A stretch of DNA of 40,227 bases from Marine group II euryarchaeote REDSEA-S30_B12 (GTDB lineage Archaea; Thermoplasmatota; Poseidoniia; Poseidoniales; Thalassarchaeaceae). This document shows, one piece after another, positions 36,859-40,227 of the stretch. Location of the stretch: NCBI GenBank assembly GCA_001629205.1, contig LURV01000132.1:1-40227 (forward strand). The letters run 5' to 3'. A program made the translations under genes and the position numbers. Positions within the stretch are counted from its first letter, which is position 1; every line of letters begins with the position of its first letter. The notes under the pieces were generated by a model. That model was not told where the DNA came from and did no database searches. It was given only the letters and a program-made list of their open reading frames with translations.

Positions 36859-37296
36859 TTGGCAAAGAAGAAAATCCCAAAAGTCGTAAACACCAGTGGA
36901 AAAAGAAAAACTGCTATAGCTAGAGCTACTTGTAAAGCTGGAAAAGGGAGAGTTAGAGTCAATGGACAGCCTATTCACATTCTGCAACCAACTATGGCTA
37001 GAAGAAAGGCCCTTGAACCAATAAAAATTGCTCAGGCTATGGACAAATTCGATAGAGTAGATATTTCTGTAGATGTAAAAGGCGGTGGTCAGATGGGACA
37101 AGTTGATGCTATTAGGACTGCCATTGCGAGAGGATTAGTTCACTATAATGATGGGAAACAGGGTGAAGATGAAGAGCTTAGGGATGAATTTCTAAGATTC
37201 GATAGAACTTTACTTGTTAACGATGCCCGTAGAAAAGAGCCCAAACATCAAATGGGAAGAGGAGCTCGAAAGAAATGGCAGAAGTCATATAGATGA
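36859..37296 (+). CDS. rps9: 30S ribosomal protein S9
   Basis: 145 residues from the TTG at 36859. Family features are TSGKRKTAIARATCKAGKGR, RVNGQPIHILQP, the GGGQMGQVDAIRTAIARGLV core and the basic C-terminus RGARKKWQKSYR, whose end reaches the P-site tRNA. An ATG at 36832 is in frame, but the TTG is five bases after GGAGGTGA, a full match to the 16S rRNA 3' end, and one base after the L13 stop, so TTG is preferred. The homologous archaeal proteins start at this position. Confidence 0.95.
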   Translation: MAKKKIPKVVNTSGKRKTAIARATCKAGKGRVRVNGQPIHILQPTMARRKALEPIKIAQAMDKFDRVDISVDVKGGGQMGQVDAIRTAIARGLVHYNDGKQGEDEELRDEFLRFDRTLLVNDARRKEPKHQMGRGARKKWQKSYR

Positions 37297-37305
37297 GGTG
37301 AAATT

Positions 37306-37512
37306 ATGTTAATACCAGTTAGATGTTGGAGTTGTGGAAAAGTAGTTGCTCACAAATATCAAGAGTTTAGGGATTCAGTTGATACTGGCGAAGATCCAGA
37401 AATAGTGCTTGATGAATTAGGTTTTGAAAGATACTGTTGTCGAAGAATGTTTGTAGGTCACATAAATTTAATCGATGAAGTCTCACCATTTAGTATTGCA
37501 AGAGAAGATTAA
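37306..37512 (+). CDS. rpoN: DNA-directed RNA polymerase subunit N
   Basis: A 68-residue zinc-bundle subunit (Rpb10 homologue) that helps hold the D and L subunits with the large subunits. It starts MLIPVRCWSCGKVV and has the RYCCRRMFVGHI motif; Cys 7, 10, 44 and 45 form the atypical zinc site. GAGGTGA precedes the ATG by about five bases. The position after S9 is the classic archaeal arrangement. No RpoK gene follows; a tRNA gene lies downstream instead. Confidence 0.97.
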   Translation: MLIPVRCWSCGKVVAHKYQEFRDSVDTGEDPEIVLDELGFERYCCRRMFVGHINLIDEVSPFSIARED

Positions 37513-37523
37513 CCCCGTCATGG

Positions 37524-37531
37524 CTTTATTC
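37524..37531 (+). promoter_or_regulatory. TATA-like element of the tRNA-Pro gene
   Basis: CTTTATTC lies 25-32 bases before the first base of the mature tRNA, the distance expected between an archaeal TATA box and the transcription start. The rpoN transcript could also read through. Called from spacing only. Confidence 0.35.
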
Positions 37532-37555
37532 AGAACCTTCTGCGTAGACTAACTA

Positions 37556-37633
37556 GGGCTTGTAGGTTAGCTTGGCCTATACTTCGCGGCTGGGGGTCGC
37601 GCGACCCAGGTTCAAATCCTGGCAGGCCCACCA
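37556..37633 (+). tRNA. tRNA-Pro (GGG anticodon), CCA encoded
   Basis: All four arms pair. The acceptor GGGCTTG pairs with CAGGCCC (one G-T), followed by discriminator A and an encoded CCA. The D arm is in TAGGTTAGCTTGGCC. The anticodon stem CGCGG/TCGCG closes the seven-base loop CTGGGGG with anticodon GGG (37592-37594), which reads CCC and CCU proline codons. The T arm is CCAGG-TTCAAAT-CCTGG. No intron is present. The D stem is the weakest part (one G-T and one T-T pair), which is common in archaeal proline tRNAs. Confidence 0.93.
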
Positions 37634-37667
37634 ATCAGTTTGAAGATGTGCGCCTCTTTGGAGTAGC

Positions 37668-39773
37668 ATGGCAGATGAGTCGGAAAGTATTACATCTGTT
37701 CTGGATAGAATTACTGAACTAGCAAAATTATTATCTTATCATTCTGACTTATACTACAACAAAGCTTCACCCGAAATTTCTGATAATGATTATGATAAGC
37801 TCTGGGACGAGTTGAAAAAATTAGATCCAAATCATCCTCAATTGAGACGAGTTGGCTCTGACCCGCCCCCCGGAACAACAAAAGCTGAACACTTGTTCCC
37901 AATGCAAAGTCTGGATAAGGCAAATCAAGTCCAACAAATCTTACATTTTGTTACCGAAACAACAGCAAATGGAAGAAGGTTTGTCTGTCAACCTAAGCTT
38001 GATGGATCCGCCCTTTCATTAGAATATAGAAGAGGCAGACTCGTACGAGCTGTAACAAGAGGAAATGGTATCAGAGGTGAAGACATTACTCAAAATGTAC
38101 GAAGAATTCCCAATATTCCTGAATCTATTTCATGGGAAGGAGATTGTCATATCAGAGGAGAAGTAGTAATGTCTCTGCAAATATATACAGAAAAATACTC
38201 TCAAATTGCTCCAAATCCAAGAAATCTAGCAGCAGGTGCTCTGAGACAAAAAAATCTAGACTCTGGAAAAGGAAAATCAGAGGATTTAGAATTTTTTGCT
38301 TATAGCGTTGAATTTCCAAGTATCGAAAATAGACATCCAGATAGCCCAAAGCCCCCTGAATTTAGATTTGATACACAGCAAATTAATTGGCTAAAAGAAA
38401 TTGGAATTCAGATTGCCGAAAATAAAGTGATTACCGGTGAAAATGATAGCGAAATTACAGATAAAATAGTCCAAGAGACTGAATATTGGTCAAAGAATCG
38501 CGAATCCTTTCAGTGGGAAATTGATGGAGTAGTAATAAAATTAGATAGATTAGATAAAAGGGATTTGATAGGCATTACAGCTCACCATCCAAGATGGGCC
38601 ATAGCTTGGAAATTCCAGCCAGATGAGGCTATTTCAGTTCTAATGGATGTATTCTGGCAGACTGGAAGGACAGGAAATGTTACTCCAGTTTCAAGAATTG
38701 CTCCAGTTTCTATTTCAGGCGTTACAGTCGAGAATACTACTTTGCATAATAAAGGAGAAGTAGAAAGACTAGGATTAATGATAGGAGACAAGGTTAGAAT
38801 TGTTAGAAGAGGAGACGTAATCCCAAAAATAATAGAAGTACTAGGGAGGGCTAAATCCTCTGATATTATAGATAGAAAACATTCAGACGGATCACCTTTT
38901 ATTGAACCAATTCCAGAAAGAAAAATCGTTAAACCACCAACAGTGTGTCCAAGATGCGAAATTAAATTGATTGAAGATGGCGCTTTTATTAGGTGCACCA
39001 ATCTATCTTGCCCATCTAGAATAGAAAGAACAATTCTGTACTGGTGCAGAAGTCTTGGTATGGATGGAATAGGCGTTAAATTAGCTGAACAATTATGTTC
39101 AAAAGGATTAGTAGAGAACATAGCGGATTTATATCGACTAGAACAGGGAGATTTAATTAAATTAGAACGTATGGCCTCAAAGTCAGCGTCTAAAATTATA
39201 GAAGAGATTAAAATCAGTAAAAAATTAACTTTAAGCAAATTCATTTCTGCCCTAGGATTGCCTCGTATTGGACCCGAAGTAGCAAACTTAATTACTACCG
39301 AAATAAGAACCTTCCAAGAATTAATTAAGATTCCAAATGATAAGGAAAACTCAATGAATAAATTAGTAAAAATTGAGGGAATAGGTGAAACTGTAGCTGG
39401 ATTATTAATCAATGAAATCTCTCAAAGAAGAGATACAATATTGGATTTATCAGAGCATTTAGAAATTTTAGATGAGAAAGAAAAAAATACCACTGGAAAT
39501 CTTACTGGATTAACTTTCTGTATAACGGGGACATTAAGTAGATCAAGAAAAGAAATAGCTCTTTCAATTAGCTCTGATGGAGGAAAAGTAATATCATCAG
39601 TTTCTGCGAAATTAGACTATTTGGTTGCAGGAAACTCGGCAGGTTCAAAATTAGATAAAGCTAACAGACTCGGAGTAAAAGTAATTTCTGAGAGAGATCT
39701 AATACAATTACTAGATGGAAAGATCCTTGAGAATATAGTAGAAGATAGACAAACAAATCTCGGAGAATTCTAG
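37668..39773 (+). CDS. ligA: NAD-dependent DNA ligase
   Basis: Seals nicks during replication and repair, using NAD as adenylate donor. The 701 residues show all LigA domains in order. The Ia domain that binds nicotinamide mononucleotide has YHSDLYYNKASPEISDNDYD. The adenylation domain carries the nucleophile lysine in QPKLDGSALSLEY (Lys 110), then TRGNGIRGEDIT and IRGEVVM. The OB fold contains GRTGNVTPVSRIAPV. The zinc finger has CPRC and CTNLSC. Helix-hairpin-helix repeats and a C-terminal BRCT (TGLTFCITGTLSRSRKEIA) complete it. GGAG precedes the ATG by four bases. Most archaea use ATP-dependent ligases, so this bacterial-type enzyme points to gene transfer into the lineage. Confidence 0.97.
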   Translation: MADESESITSVLDRITELAKLLSYHSDLYYNKASPEISDNDYDKLWDELKKLDPNHPQLRRVGSDPPPGTTKAEHLFPMQSLDKANQVQQILHFVTETTANGRRFVCQPKLDGSALSLEYRRGRLVRAVTRGNGIRGEDITQNVRRIPNIPESISWEGDCHIRGEVVMSLQIYTEKYSQIAPNPRNLAAGALRQKNLDSGKGKSEDLEFFAYSVEFPSIENRHPDSPKPPEFRFDTQQINWLKEIGIQIAENKVITGENDSEITDKIVQETEYWSKNRESFQWEIDGVVIKLDRLDKRDLIGITAHHPRWAIAWKFQPDEAISVLMDVFWQTGRTGNVTPVSRIAPVSISGVTVENTTLHNKGEVERLGLMIGDKVRIVRRGDVIPKIIEVLGRAKSSDIIDRKHSDGSPFIEPIPERKIVKPPTVCPRCEIKLIEDGAFIRCTNLSCPSRIERTILYWCRSLGMDGIGVKLAEQLCSKGLVENIADLYRLEQGDLIKLERMASKSASKIIEEIKISKKLTLSKFISALGLPRIGPEVANLITTEIRTFQELIKIPNDKENSMNKLVKIEGIGETVAGLLINEISQRRDTILDLSEHLEILDEKEKNTTGNLTGLTFCITGTLSRSRKEIALSISSDGGKVISSVSAKLDYLVAGNSAGSKLDKANRLGVKVISERDLIQLLDGKILENIVEDRQTNLGEF

Positions 39774-39774
39774 G

Positions 39775-40227
39775 TTATCCAAACATTCCAGTTTGCGTAT
39801 CACCTATATCCTGAGTAGGATTAAGATGTAAAGCCATCATTTCTCTAATTTGACTCTCAATTCGTTTTGCTTCTTCTAATAGAGGCTCGGGATCTAGCTG
39901 CACAGCAGGTAGTAAAACATCCATTGAACCAATAATTCTAGCTGCAGCCCTAGCATCGGGTATTACCCCTTGACCTACCTCTCCGTTGGTTTCTGCTAAA
40001 ATGGCCATAGCATCTATTCTCCTTCTTCTACATTCGCCCATCATAACCCCGGTCATTCCACTTACTACTCCTTGCTTTAATAGTGGAACTTTGATTTGAT
40101 TTAGAACTAGATGTGCTCCATCTGTAGATCCTATCCCTAGAATAGAATCTACTCCTTCCTGATCATCAAATATACTATGGCCTTTCTCAATACCTTGAGA
40201 GAATGAATCAATCATTATTGTTGAGCT
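39775..40227 (-). CDS. PAC2-family protein (proteasome assembly chaperone-like), N-terminus outside the window
   Basis: The frame stays open to the window edge, so the start is missing. The visible 150 residues match the C-terminal part of the PAC2/PF09754 family: LKQGVVSGMTGVMMGECRRRRIDAMAILAETNG, PDARAAARIIGSMDVLLPAV, and the closing helix LEEAKRIESQIREMMAL. Archaeal members (PbaA/PbaB relatives) are linked to proteasome assembly or act as ATP-independent chaperones; the function of this one is not settled by sequence. The stop lies one base from the convergent ligA stop. Confidence 0.85.
   Translation of the reverse strand, partial: SSTIMIDSFSQGIEKGHSIFDDQEGVDSILGIGSTDGAHLVLNQIKVPLLKQGVVSGMTGVMMGECRRRRIDAMAILAETNGEVGQGVIPDARAAARIIGSMDVLLPAVQLDPEPLLEEAKRIESQIREMMALHLNPTQDIGDTQTGMFG

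Noticed and set aside
38582-39412. A 276-codon open frame antisense to ligA
   Set aside because: The opposite strand encodes a full-length LigA with all motifs; the antisense translation has no recognisable pattern and no ribosome binding site.
1-40227. Insertion sequences, integrase, phage genes or defence islands
   Set aside because: No transposase, recombinase, terminal repeats or restriction/toxin-type genes were recognised in any part of the window.

Overview
This AT-rich window looks like a chromosomal segment of an uncultured marine euryarchaeon, most likely Marine Group II (Poseidoniales) or the related low-GC Marine Group III. The information machinery is archaeal: TFB, topoisomerase VI A and B, the L18e-L13-S9-RpoN gene string, and TATA-like promoters with a mix of strong Shine-Dalgarno (GGAGGTGA-type) and leaderless starts. 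Much of the metabolism and one replication enzyme look bacterial in type: an E. coli-like NADP isocitrate dehydrogenase, FadN/FadE-like beta-oxidation enzymes and an NAD-dependent DNA ligase. The lineage assignment is inference from gene content, not from a marker tree.

Layout. 1-3.1 kb: the 3' end of a CARDB/NEW3-like single-pass surface protein, a winged-helix regulator with a palindromic candidate operator in front of it, and a two-TM protein of unknown function. 3.1-6.3 kb: topoisomerase VI A and B in an ATGA-overlapped operon. 6.4-8.4 kb: an aconitase-superfamily enzyme with its swivel domain placed first, divergent from TFB (8.5-9.5 kb). 9.5-13.1 kb: a coenzyme-B12-dependent ribonucleotide reductase. 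13.3-15.7 kb: an OsmC protein divergent from Icd across a palindrome, then a methyltransferase. 15.7-23.4 kb: a fatty-acid cassette made of a broken thiolase, a FadN-type dehydrogenase/hydratase, an acyl-CoA dehydrogenase, a membrane-anchored hydrolase, a hotdog thioesterase-like protein and a nitronate monooxygenase-like flavoprotein. 23.4-23.8 kb: a frameshifted small membrane protein. 23.8-28.0 kb: a DHH phosphoesterase, a Nudix hydrolase, a tandem histone-fold-like protein, a cobalamin adenosyltransferase, two unknown proteins and an RlmH-like methyltransferase. 28.1-35.9 kb: a 2601-residue calcium-repeat surface protein. 36.0-40.2 kb: L18e-L13-S9-RpoN, tRNA-Pro(GGG), LigA and a partial PAC2-family protein.

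How the parts fit. Icd, and possibly the aconitase-like enzyme, would feed the TCA cycle with acetyl-CoA from the beta-oxidation cassette, as expected for an aerobic heterotroph living on lipids and proteins. The adenosyltransferase makes the cofactor needed by the ribonucleotide reductase. The two large surface proteins share an acidic C-terminal tail ending in an arginine and a hydrophobic residue.

The most unusual items are the histone-fold doublet lacking a third helix, the swivel-first aconitase-like enzyme, the shared C-terminal tail, the palindromes in front of two divergent or autoregulated genes, and two broken genes around the lipid cassette that may be real decay or assembly errors.
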